Shown piece by piece: positions 1-4,867 of a stretch of DNA of 6,109 nt. Source of the DNA: Deltaproteobacteria bacterium (lineage in GTDB: Bacteria; Desulfobacterota; Desulfobacteria; Desulfobacterales; ETH-SRB1). Position 1 is the stretch's first letter. Each line of letters starts with the position of its first letter. The stretch spans positions 1 to 6,109 of the forward strand of contig JAJSZO010000161.1 of NCBI GenBank assembly GCA_030262795.1, written 5' to 3'. Position numbers and translations under genes: made by a program. The notes beneath the pieces are model-generated. The model had not been told where the DNA came from, did not search any database, and worked only from the letters and a program-made list of their open reading frames with translations.

Positions 1-120
1 GAGATAGCCGGGAAAAAGATAGAAAACATGATTGATTTCATTGCTGATAAAGACATGCCGCGTGTACTCAGGATGGCATTAAACAGCTTGTTGAATGGTC
101 TTTGCCTCAGAATGAAGTAA
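1..120 (+). CDS. C-terminal end of an unidentified protein (5' partial)
   Basis: Frame 1 is open from the window edge to a TAA at 118-120, giving 39 residues; the other two forward frames hit stops within the first 35 bases. The tail is helical-looking and mixed in charge (it contains IENMIDFIADKDMPRVLRMA) and ends in LCLRMK. I do not recognise a family from so short a piece. It lies upstream of the first palindrome and riboswitch, so it is probably not part of the cobalamin-controlled unit. No intrinsic terminator with a T-run is obvious directly behind it. It could be a chance open frame. Confidence 0.45.
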   Translation, partial: EIAGKKIENMIDFIADKDMPRVLRMALNSLLNGLCLRMK

Positions 121-159
121 TATTTATATCGAATATCCGGAGTTTTGTTTTTTCATTGA

Positions 160-320
160 TATACCTCGGAAGGTTATAAATTGCGTTTTTTTCGGTGAGC
201 GATGAGCATCAAGAGCAAGGCGCGAAGGTGCGGAATAGCAAGCTATTTCAAGCCTGAGCAACACAGCTATTGATGTTCATGGCCAGCGAAAAATCGTAAT
301 TTGTGGCCTTTCGAGGTATA
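160..320. repeat. Long imperfect palindrome, copy 1
   Basis: The ends TATACCTCG (160-168) and CGAGGTATA (312-320) are exact inverted repeats. The arms continue to pair imperfectly inward: AAGG, then TAAATTGCG against CGTAATTTG, then GATGAGCATCAA against TTGATGTTCAT. The exact centre is the hairpin GGAATAGC-aa-GCTATTTC at 232-249. The block GCAAGGCGCGAA in the left arm recurs exactly in the copy at 3879-3990. The element is intergenic and ends about 30 bases before the riboswitch aptamer. It has no coding capacity, so it is best described as a non-autonomous dispersed palindromic repeat. It may also form a large RNA hairpin that separates transcription of the upstream gene from the leader. Confidence 0.85.
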
Positions 321-352
321 AATTCAGGGAAAAGTGTAATTTTTAAAATAAG

Positions 353-514
353 TTTCAGGTGCCTTTAAGGTGTAAAAGGAAATCCCGTGAAAATCGGGAG
401 CGAGCCCGTCGCTGTAATCGGGGACGAAAACCGCAAAATGTCACTGTCCACTTTAAGCTGGATGGGAAGGCGCGGCAAGTAGCATGATCCGAGAGTCAGA
501 AGACCTACCTGAAA
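353..514 (+). promoter_or_regulatory. Cobalamin riboswitch aptamer, leader 1
   Basis: This is a class I adenosylcobalamin-type aptamer. It has AGGTGCC near the 5' end, the hairpin TCCCG (383-387)/CGGGA (395-399), then GCGAGCCCGTCGCTGTAA, GGGAAGGCGCGGCAAGTAG, and the B12 box AGTCAGAAGACCTACC (494-509). A closing stem TTTCAGGT (353-360)/ACCTGAAA (507-514) is perfect. Compared with leader 2, GCGG/CCGC has become GCGA/TCGC (400-403 with 409-412), a pairing-preserving change. The B12 box carries T where the usual AGCCAG has C. Downstream GGACAGGGGGGA (534-545) may be the regulatory partner, because its GGGGA can pair with TCCCC of the terminator. Known members of this family repress transport genes when cobalamin is bound. 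I see no convincing -35/-10 pair upstream. Confidence 0.93.
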
Positions 515-577
515 AATTGTTTGGCAACCTCGCGGACAGGGGGGACTAATCAGTAAGCGTTTGAGGATAAAAAAGGC

Positions 578-615
578 AATCCCCAGATTGATTCATCGGT
601 CCGGGGATTTTTTTT
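578..615 (+). terminator. Intrinsic terminator of leader 1 (riboswitch expression platform)
   Basis: AATCCCC (578-584) pairs with GGGGATT (603-609), followed by eight T (608-615). GAT/ATC can pair inside the loop. A preceding A-run makes it potentially bidirectional. It is placed 64 bases behind the aptamer and 18 bases before the start codon of the decayed receptor gene, as expected for a transcription-terminating cobalamin riboswitch. The motif GATAAAAAAGG just before the stem recurs before terminator 2. Confidence 0.82.
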
Positions 616-633
616 GGGGAACAGGGATAATTG

Positions 634-931
634 ATGAAATTAAAAGTTTGCAACTTCTTACTCGTTTTATTCAGCATTTTTTTATTCAATTGACGGCAGG
701 ATGGGCAATGGAGGGGTCAGATAAGATTGTGGTTACTGCTCGGGAAATCGAAAAAATGAATGTGCGGAGTATGCCCGATCTTTTGAATCAGATTCCCGGG
801 CCGAATACAGCTTTAAGATGCTGAGTTTTTTTTGCAGGGTAAAGAATATATTTGATAAAAACTATTACTATGGCGATGGTTATCCCGCGCCGCCAAGGAC
901 ATGGATAGCAGGAGTCGGTTGTCAATTCTAA
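634..931 (+). pseudogene. Decayed TonB-dependent receptor (barrel deleted, frameshifted)
   Basis: Three pieces of one receptor lie in three frames. ATG 634, about 8 bases behind an AGGGAT ribosome site, starts a signal peptide (MKLKVCNFLLVLFSIFLF) that stops at TGA 691. Shifting frame at the T7 run (677-683) restores the signal-peptide end (QLTAGWA), a TonB box and the first part of the plug (DKIVVTAREIEK, then MPDLLNQIPG). Around base 800 the frame jumps again to a typical receptor C-terminus, VKNIFDKNYYYGDGYPAP followed by a strand ending in GCQF and TAA at 929-931. Only about 95 codons remain of a family that is usually 600-750 residues, so nearly all of the plug and barrel is gone and no working transporter can result. 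Its position directly behind the riboswitch and terminator suggests it was the original cobalamin-controlled gene. The downstream intact receptor is not its continuation, since that has its own signal peptide and TonB box. Confidence 0.85.
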
Positions 932-986
932 CAGGACTCCGCCAGGATTCGGGATGTAATTTTTTCACAAATTTATCAGAATTAAT

Positions 987-3095
987 ATGTGTGGAAACCG
1001 GTTTTTAAAAATTTTATATTTCAGCGGCATCATCAGTATTATGGTAATTGCTAACGCGTTTGCAGGTGAACAGGCTTATATGCTGGACGAAATAGTGGTA
1101 AGTGCCACCAAAGATGAAAAAAAAATATTTGACCTGGCAACTCCCATGGAAGTGGTTTCATCAGGAGAAATTGAGAAAAATACCCCGACAAACCCGGCCC
1201 AGGTTTTACAAAGGCTGCCCGGTGTTTCCATGTCGACAGCAGGGCTTTGGAATGTGAATCCCACGATCAGAGGATTAACTCAAGGCCGGACCCTGGTTTT
1301 GATTGACGGCGACAGGGAAAGCAATAATATCTGGAGGCAGTGGGCTCCGGTCACACCGATTATTGATATGGGAGAAATTGAACGAATAGAAGTAATTAAG
1401 GGACCTTCCTCGGTATTATACGGCACAGATGCTTTGGGTGGCGTGATAAATATTATTACCAAAATGCCCGATTTTGCGCTTGAAGATGAATGGACTTTCA
1501 ACAATGTGGCGGAAGGGATCTATTCTTCAGTTGACGAAGGCTGGTACGGCCGCTATTGCTTGAGCGGAGGTGGACACGGGTTTGACTTTATGCTGGGTGC
1601 TTCAGGCCGGGATAATGATAATTATGAGGATGGTGCTGGAGATGAAGTAAATAATTCACAATTTAAAAATCAGTCTTTTGATTTTAAATCCCATTATTAT
1701 TTTAATCCTGATCATTTTGTAACCGTGGAGATAAGGGATAATGAAATTGATGATATGGGAGTTACCTTTAAACCGAATTCTCCTTATTTTCATTTTACCG
1801 AGTATGATAACCAAACATATAAATTAGCCTATGATGGAAAAAATACAGGTTTTTTTGATTCTGTCCATTCCAAGGTTTTCCATACAAAGCAGGAAAGAAG
1901 TGTTGACGGAAAGGCCTTTTCAGATGATCAGAAGAAGTATTCTTTAAAAACAAGCCATGTGGATACGCAATCAACCGGTGTAAACCTGCATACCTTTATT
2001 AATATAAAAGACAACCAAAGGCTGCTTACAGGTTTTACTTATTCACATGAAACATCAAGTTCAGACGAAACATTAAAGATGTTTAAGATTGCAACTGACC
2101 AGCAAACAAAACAGATAGATTTTGAGCCGGTACCGGATGCAGAGACTGATTTATATGGTGTTTTTGCTCAGGATGAAATTTTTATCGGTGATAAAACCAC
2201 TCTAACCTTAGCTGCCAGATATGATCATATTGAAATGTCCAGCAAGGACTTGCCATTTAAAATGGTAGATTACAAACCGGAAGGGCCGAAGGAAGGATTG
2301 GATATCATTGATGTGTCTGATGAAAAGTTCAATGCCTTTACTTATAATTTGGGTCTTCTATATGCATTGACTCCCAATGTTCATCTTACGGCAAATACCA
2401 GCTCAGGGTTCAGAGCACCGACAGTTATGGAGCTGTATGCCATCCGCTGGGGGTCAAAGTCAGTTTATTGGGGCAACCCGAATCTTGATCCGGAACATTC
2501 GTATAATTTTGACCTGGGCGCTAAGCTGAACTATCAGAAATTCAGGGGCATGTTTAATATTTATTATAACCAGTTCAAAGACTTTATAGATACAAAACGG
2601 TTTCCCGATGAGATCTGGATGGGCAAGCCCACGGATAAGTATATCAATATCAGCGACGCGGAACTCTACGGTTTTGAAGCTTCGGCCGAACATGATCTTC
2701 TCGCATGGCTGACGCTTTTCGGCAACATAGCATACGTTACAGGTAAAGATACTGACACCGATGATTATTTAAGCAGCATTCCGCCTTTAAATGGTTTGGC
2801 AGGTGTAAGGTTCCATATAGAGAATGGCAAGAAAAAGTACTGGCTGGAACTGGAAGGTCAATTCTTTGACAAGCAGGATCGCACGGCTTCTGATGAAGAA
2901 GATACAGCAGGCTATTCTATTTTTAACATCAGAAGCGGAATGAAATTACCGATTGGTTATTTTGAAAATATTACCCTTACTTTAAATGTTGAAAATCTTT
3001 TTGATAAAAAATACCATGATCATCTGAGATTGCACGAACACTCCCTTTATGAACCTGGTCTTAATATCCTGGCCGGCCTCAAGGTTGAATTTTAG
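987..3095 (+). CDS. TonB-dependent outer-membrane receptor
   Basis: An intact receptor of 702 residues, normal for the family. It is predicted to import a scarce chelate across the outer membrane with energy from TonB-ExbB-ExbD. Signal peptide 1-26 ends NAFA. TonB box DEIVVSAT is at 34-41. The plug runs to about residue 160 with LPGV (77-80), IRGL (94-97), LVLIDG (103-108) and IKGPSSVLYGTDALGGVINI (137-156). The barrel includes SGFRAPTVMELY (about 473-484), NPNLDPE, and a last strand after NVENLFDKKY (667-676) that ends in Phe702, the signal for barrel assembly. The extracellular tail is His-rich (HDHLRLHEH). The ATG lacks a clear ribosome site, but this start gives a proper signal peptide. 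It lies 55 bases behind the decayed receptor, so riboswitch 1 probably controls it. The plug and C-terminus recall haem or metal-chelate receptors; the riboswitch argues for a corrinoid. The substrate is unresolved. Confidence 0.95.
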   Translation: MCGNRFLKILYFSGIISIMVIANAFAGEQAYMLDEIVVSATKDEKKIFDLATPMEVVSSGEIEKNTPTNPAQVLQRLPGVSMSTAGLWNVNPTIRGLTQGRTLVLIDGDRESNNIWRQWAPVTPIIDMGEIERIEVIKGPSSVLYGTDALGGVINIITKMPDFALEDEWTFNNVAEGIYSSVDEGWYGRYCLSGGGHGFDFMLGASGRDNDNYEDGAGDEVNNSQFKNQSFDFKSHYYFNPDHFVTVEIRDNEIDDMGVTFKPNSPYFHFTEYDNQTYKLAYDGKNTGFFDSVHSKVFHTKQERSVDGKAFSDDQKKYSLKTSHVDTQSTGVNLHTFINIKDNQRLLTGFTYSHETSSSDETLKMFKIATDQQTKQIDFEPVPDAETDLYGVFAQDEIFIGDKTTLTLAARYDHIEMSSKDLPFKMVDYKPEGPKEGLDIIDVSDEKFNAFTYNLGLLYALTPNVHLTANTSSGFRAPTVMELYAIRWGSKSVYWGNPNLDPEHSYNFDLGAKLNYQKFRGMFNIYYNQFKDFIDTKRFPDEIWMGKPTDKYINISDAELYGFEASAEHDLLAWLTLFGNIAYVTGKDTDTDDYLSSIPPLNGLAGVRFHIENGKKKYWLELEGQFFDKQDRTASDEEDTAGYSIFNIRSGMKLPIGYFENITLTLNVENLFDKKYHDHLRLHEHSLYEPGLNILAGLKVEF

Positions 3096-3138
3096 GAGAA
3101 TTTGGCATCCTTCAAAATAGTTTACAGTTCTAGTGCTT

Positions 3139-3168
3139 CTCGTTCCCATGCTTCAGCATGGGAACGAG
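3139..3168. repeat. Short REP-like perfect palindrome
   Basis: CTCGTTCCCATGCT and AGCATGGGAACGAG are exact inverted repeats separated by TC. The core GTTCCCANGCT..AGCNTGGGAAC is a common intergenic palindrome in proteobacteria (from memory, not searched). It lies 44 bases after the receptor stop codon. It has no following T-run, so it is more likely a dispersed REP-type element or an mRNA 3' stabiliser than an intrinsic terminator. It is unrelated in sequence to the long palindromes elsewhere in the window. Confidence 0.8.
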
Positions 3169-3205
3169 GAATATATATTGAAAAATGCCTTTATCAATTA
3201 AGCTC

Positions 3206-3223
3206 AACAATCGAATTGTTTTT
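3206..3223 (+). terminator. Weak candidate terminator behind the first receptor
   Basis: AACAAT (3206-3211) and ATTGTT (3215-3220) enclose a CGA loop and run into five T (3219-3223). The stem is all A/T except one G-C pair, so it would be weak alone. It sits between the receptor and the convergent small gene, where a terminator is expected. Confidence 0.3.
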
Positions 3224-3287
3224 AATAAACCCCGATCCTGGCATTAAAGATATCTATGGTGGCAATGCCTACCGGCAGAGACCTACG

Positions 3288-3527
3288 TTAAAGCAACTTA
3301 ACCAAGGTAGCCACAATCGCTGCCTGTGCCACAAGCATACCGGCTACCCATTTGATGATATCGGCTCTAATGTCGGCCAGGCGTTCATCAAGGTATTGCC
3401 GTGTAACCAAGCGTTCATTCACTATTTCAGCGATAATTTTTGTTTGTTCCGCGGCCTGTTCTTCAGTAAAGCCTACAGCCTTTAATCTTTTAACATTTTC
3501 AAATGTATCAAACACGATAGATGTCAT
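3288..3527 (-). CDS. Small DUF1640-like coiled-coil protein with C-terminal membrane helix
   Basis: A protein of 79 residues. The start ATG (complement of 3525-3527) was chosen because GGAGG lies 6 bases upstream (complement of 3534-3538). A longer frame would add 20 residues encoded by the neighbouring repeat. The N-terminal half is predicted helical and charged (MTSIVFDTFENVKRLKAVGF, then EEQAAEQTKIIAEIVNERL). A short coiled coil follows (DERLADIRADI), then one hydrophobic helix KWVAGMLVAQAAIVATLV and KLL. This matches the layout of bacterial DUF1640 (CCDC90-like) proteins, many of which end in a similar IIKWVAGMLVAQ segment; their function is unknown. It is convergent to the first receptor and not obviously tied to cobalamin. 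Any promoter must lie in or beyond the palindrome at 3546-3735. Confidence 0.85.
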   Translation of the reverse strand: MTSIVFDTFENVKRLKAVGFTEEQAAEQTKIIAEIVNERLVTRQYLDERLADIRADIIKWVAGMLVAQAAIVATLVKLL

Positions 3528-3545
3528 AGTTAACCTCCAAAATAA

Positions 3546-3735
3546 GATTAGGAACGTGGACGAATTAACTTCCGCAAGTAGGCGCACAGATTTAGGTCAG
3601 GTTTGTTCGATCTAAAATCACAAAAGTCGAAGGAATAGCGAGCTATTTCAAGATTTTTGTGATTGTAGATCGGGCAAAGATGGCCTGATGCTGTGATGCA
3701 TAGTTGCGGAAGTTATTTCATCCACGTTTCTTATC
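3546..3735. repeat. Long imperfect palindrome, copy 2 (full-length form A)
   Basis: The element is 190 bp and symmetrical about 3640.5. The outer arms GATTAGGAACGTGGACGAA and, on the other strand, GATAAGAAACGTGGATGAA continue as TAACTTCCGCAA on both sides. CACAG blocks follow, then CGATCTAaaATCACAAAA against CGATCTACAATCACAAAA. The centre GGAATAGC-ga-GCTATTTC (3632-3649) is the same core as in copy 1. A shortened relative lies in opposite orientation at 4618-4726. It ends only 7 bases before the ribosome site of the DUF1640-like gene, so it forms that gene's whole near-upstream region. No transposase is present and no target duplication is clear. Confidence 0.88.
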
Positions 3736-3878
3736 ACGGATACGATAAATATGGCAATAACAAATTAAAAGATGAAGTCGGCAGGGAGAACGCTGGCAAC
3801 TTGTAAGCTTAAAGGCTGAAGTTGCAGTAGCCATAGCACACTGAATTATAAATATCGTACACTTGGCTATATTGCATA
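3736..3878. other. Intergenic stretch without a recognised gene
   Basis: There is no start codon with a ribosome site and no frame longer than a few dozen codons. An open tail GYDKYGNNKLKDEVGRENAG ends at a TAA near 3804 but runs out of the palindrome's end and resembles nothing I know. GCAACTT (3796-3802) and AAGTTGC (3819-3825) form a possible hairpin. It may be the relic of an older gene cut by the repeats. Confidence 0.5.
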
Positions 3879-3990
3879 AGGGTTCGCACAAAAATAAGTT
3901 CGCAATTTTAAGAGTTGAGGCGCCCGTATGGCAAGGCGCGAAAGCGCAGGAATATCAGGATATTCCGAGCTTTCGCAACACATCAAATTT
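3879..3990. repeat. Long palindrome, copy 3, right arm eroded
   Basis: The left arm resembles the reverse complement of the copy at 4239-4398: both have CAAAAATAA, then an A/T-rich block, GAGGCG, and a GCAAGGCGC-type block. It also shares GCAAGGCGCGAA exactly with copy 1. The centre is a perfect hairpin GGAATATC-ag-GATATTCC (3949-3966), flanked by GCGAAAGC on the left and its complement GCTTTCGC on the right. Beyond about 3985 the right arm no longer pairs, and the riboswitch promoter begins there. A full symmetrical element would reach about 4036, the first bases of the aptamer. Confidence 0.7.
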
Positions 3991-3993
3991 GTC

Positions 3994-4023
3994 TTGACAT
4001 TGATGCAGTTTTTTGCATATAGT
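3994..4023 (+). promoter_or_regulatory. Sigma-70-type promoter of leader 2
   Basis: TTGACA (3994-3999) and TATAGT (4018-4023) are 18 bases apart, close to consensus. Transcription would start near 4030, just before the first paired bases of the aptamer at 4032-4037, which is the expected geometry for a riboswitch leader. This also places the start of the untranslated leader about 840 bases ahead of the second receptor. Confidence 0.72.
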
Positions 4024-4031
4024 AATAAAAA

Positions 4032-4199
4032 GTTACACGATGCCCCAAGGGGCTTAATAGGGAATCCCGTGCGAATCGGGAGCGGGCCCGCCGCTGTAAT
4101 CGGGGACGAACGCTGCAATTGATGCCACTGCCCGGCAAAAGACGGAAGGGAAGGCGCGGCAAGTAGAATGATCCGAGAGCCAGAAGACCTGTCTGTAAT
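4032..4199 (+). promoter_or_regulatory. Cobalamin riboswitch aptamer, leader 2
   Basis: Class I cobalamin aptamer with AATAGGGAATCCCGTGCGAA, very like the E. coli btuB leader, then GCGGGCCCGCCGCTGTAA (4082-4099), GCCACTGCCCGGC, GGGAAGGCGCGGCAAGTAG, and the B12 box AGCCAGAAGACCTGTC (4178-4193), close to the textbook AGCCAGGAGACCTGCC. The closing stem is short (TTACA 4033-4037 with TGTAA 4194-4198). Downstream TGGACAGGGG (4219-4228) matches the segment behind aptamer 1 and may be the loop partner or antiterminator strand. The two aptamers are clearly homologous, but with different closing stems and compensatory changes, so they are diverged rather than a fresh duplication. Predicted effect: bound cobalamin lowers expression of downstream transport genes. 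Confidence 0.96.
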
Positions 4200-4238
4200 A
4201 TATATATACAGCATTTTCGTGGACAGGGGTGTTGATTA

Positions 4239-4398
4239 AGGACTCGTCCAAAAATAACTTTACATTTTGATGCGCCGATCCATCCCGCATGACTGCGTTG
4301 CTCGTCGGTTAAATAGCTCTCGCTATTCACCCTCCTTGCGTCTTGTCATGCGAACGCCTCGACACCTCAAAATGTAAATTTATTTTTGGGCAAATCCT
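4239..4398. repeat. Long imperfect palindrome, copy 4, inside the riboswitch 2 expression platform
   Basis: The ends AGGA (4239-4242) and TCCT (4395-4398) lead into CCAAAAATAAcTTTACATTTTGA on the left and its near-exact complement on the right. The inner arms pair in patches. The centre is AATAGC (4312-4317)/GCTATT (4322-4327), the same core as copies 1 and 2. The element lies between the conserved GGACAGGGG behind the aptamer and the GATAAAAAAGG preceding the terminator. Those two motifs are only some 24 bases apart in leader 1, so about 160 bases have been added here. The RNA would fold into one long hairpin and could leave the flanking regulatory parts close together in space. Confidence 0.85.
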
Positions 4399-4424
4399 AA
4401 AAATTTTGCGGATAAAAAAGGGAT

Positions 4425-4462
4425 ATCCCCAAACTCATGCTTTGAGTTTGGGGATTTTTTTT
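4425..4462 (+). terminator. Strong intrinsic terminator of leader 2
   Basis: A perfect 13-bp stem (ATCCCCAAACTCA, 4425-4437, with 4443-4455) encloses a 5-base loop and runs into eight T (4455-4462). Its base ATCCCC..GGGGAT and the preceding GATAAAAAAGG match terminator 1, while the upper stem differs. It is about 225 bases behind the aptamer because copy 4 of the palindrome lies in between. It would stop leader transcription long before the receptor at 4868 unless antitermination occurs. Confidence 0.92.
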
Positions 4463-4485
4463 GGGGGGGAAAAGGCGATACAAAA

Positions 4486-4590
4486 TTGATTTTGCCGGCT
4501 AACATATCAATAAGTATTTTTTATCTTGCTGCTGTTTTCTATGCAGCAAGTTTGATTGTACTCCTATTGCCGAAAAAGCATGGTCTGTAG
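4486..4590 (+). CDS. Candidate small membrane peptide or decayed first gene of leader 2
   Basis: An open frame of about 34 residues begins 23 bases after the terminator's T-run and ends at TAG 4588-4590. After a few residues it is one hydrophobic helix (FYLAAVFYAASLIVLLL) followed by basic PKKHGL, as in a single-pass inner-membrane peptide. There is no ATG; possible starts are TTG 4486 or TTG 4492. Aligned with leader 1, ATT at 4489 lies where the ATG of the decayed receptor lies (TTGATG against TTGATT), so a lost start codon is plausible. The ribosome site is poor (AAAAGGCGAT). It could be a real small protein, a remnant of a larger membrane protein, or chance. No family is recognised. Confidence 0.3.
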   Translation: MILPANISISIFYLAAVFYAASLIVLLLPKKHGL

Positions 4591-4617
4591 TTTTTCTCTG
4601 TATGGCCGCTCTAATCT

Positions 4618-4726
4618 TAGGAACGTGGACGAAATAACTTCCCCAACTATGCATCACAGCTTCAGGCCGTCTTTGCCCAAATCTGTGCGTCTACTTGGGG
4701 AAGTTAATTCGTCCACGTTTCTTATC
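4618..4726. repeat. Deletion derivative of the 3546-3735 palindrome (form B, inverted)
   Basis: TTAGGAACGTGGACGAA on the left and its complement on the right, followed inward by (A/T)TAACTTCCCCAA, give 25 paired positions with one mismatch. CACAG/CTGTG follows. On the opposite strand the sequence tracks form A through CACAGATTT, then jumps directly to GGGCAAAGA, so about 78 bp containing the GGAATAGC core are absent. It lies in the long gap between terminator 2 and the second receptor. An AGGAGGTT just outside its right end has no start codon behind it. Confidence 0.88.
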
Positions 4727-4811
4727 CAAAAGGAGGTTCGGGTTAACCGGCATTTTTTGTTACCACCGGGCTTCCTGAAAGTCAAAGATGAACATAAATG
4801 TGATTTGTGTT

Positions 4812-4853
4812 CGTGATGCGTGAAATCGTAAAACGTGTACGTTAAACGTTATA
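4812..4853. repeat. Degenerate heptamer run before the second receptor
   Basis: CGTGATG, CGTGAAA(T), CGTAAAA, CGTGTA, CGTTAAA and CGTTATA follow each other with a period of about 7, always beginning with CGT. AACGT-gt-ACGTT within it is also a small palindrome. It ends three bases before the AGGAGGT ribosome site. It resembles short tandem heptamer repeats known from other bacteria; a role in expression is speculative. Confidence 0.55.
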
Positions 4854-4867
4854 ACAGGAGGTCCAAA

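Noticed and set aside
561..824. 87-codon plus-strand frame starting at TTG
   Set aside because: Its start lies inside the terminator region, and only its second half (TonB box and plug start) is meaningful. It is the middle piece of the decayed receptor, not a gene.
3528..3587. 20-residue N-terminal extension of the DUF1640-like protein
   Set aside because: The extension is encoded mostly by the palindrome end, while a GGAGG six bases before the internal ATG gives the better start.
3102..3615. Plus-strand frames opposite the small minus-strand gene
   Set aside because: They are shadows of the DUF1640-like gene and the repeats; no ribosome site or family resemblance.
3609..3671. Small palindrome nested as an insertion inside the element at 3546-3735
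   Set aside because: The arms of the larger element stay symmetrical right through this part and the centres coincide, so one continuous palindrome with a deletion in the other copy is simpler.
3867..4330. Several overlapping minus-strand frames of 78-115 codons
   Set aside because: They run antisense through the riboswitch and two palindromes, lack ribosome sites, and have no recognisable protein character.
4525..4550. CTTGCTGC/GCAGCAAG hairpin as a second terminator
   Set aside because: The stem is perfect, but the loop is 10 bases and only three T follow. It may simply reflect repeated Ala codons in the small hydrophobic frame.
160..4726. CRISPR array or insertion sequence explaining the repeats
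   Set aside because: There are no regularly spaced direct repeats with spacers, and no transposase frame occurs anywhere in the window.
4556..4816. 86-codon plus-strand frame
   Set aside because: It is mostly the translation of the form B palindrome; no start signal and no coding character.
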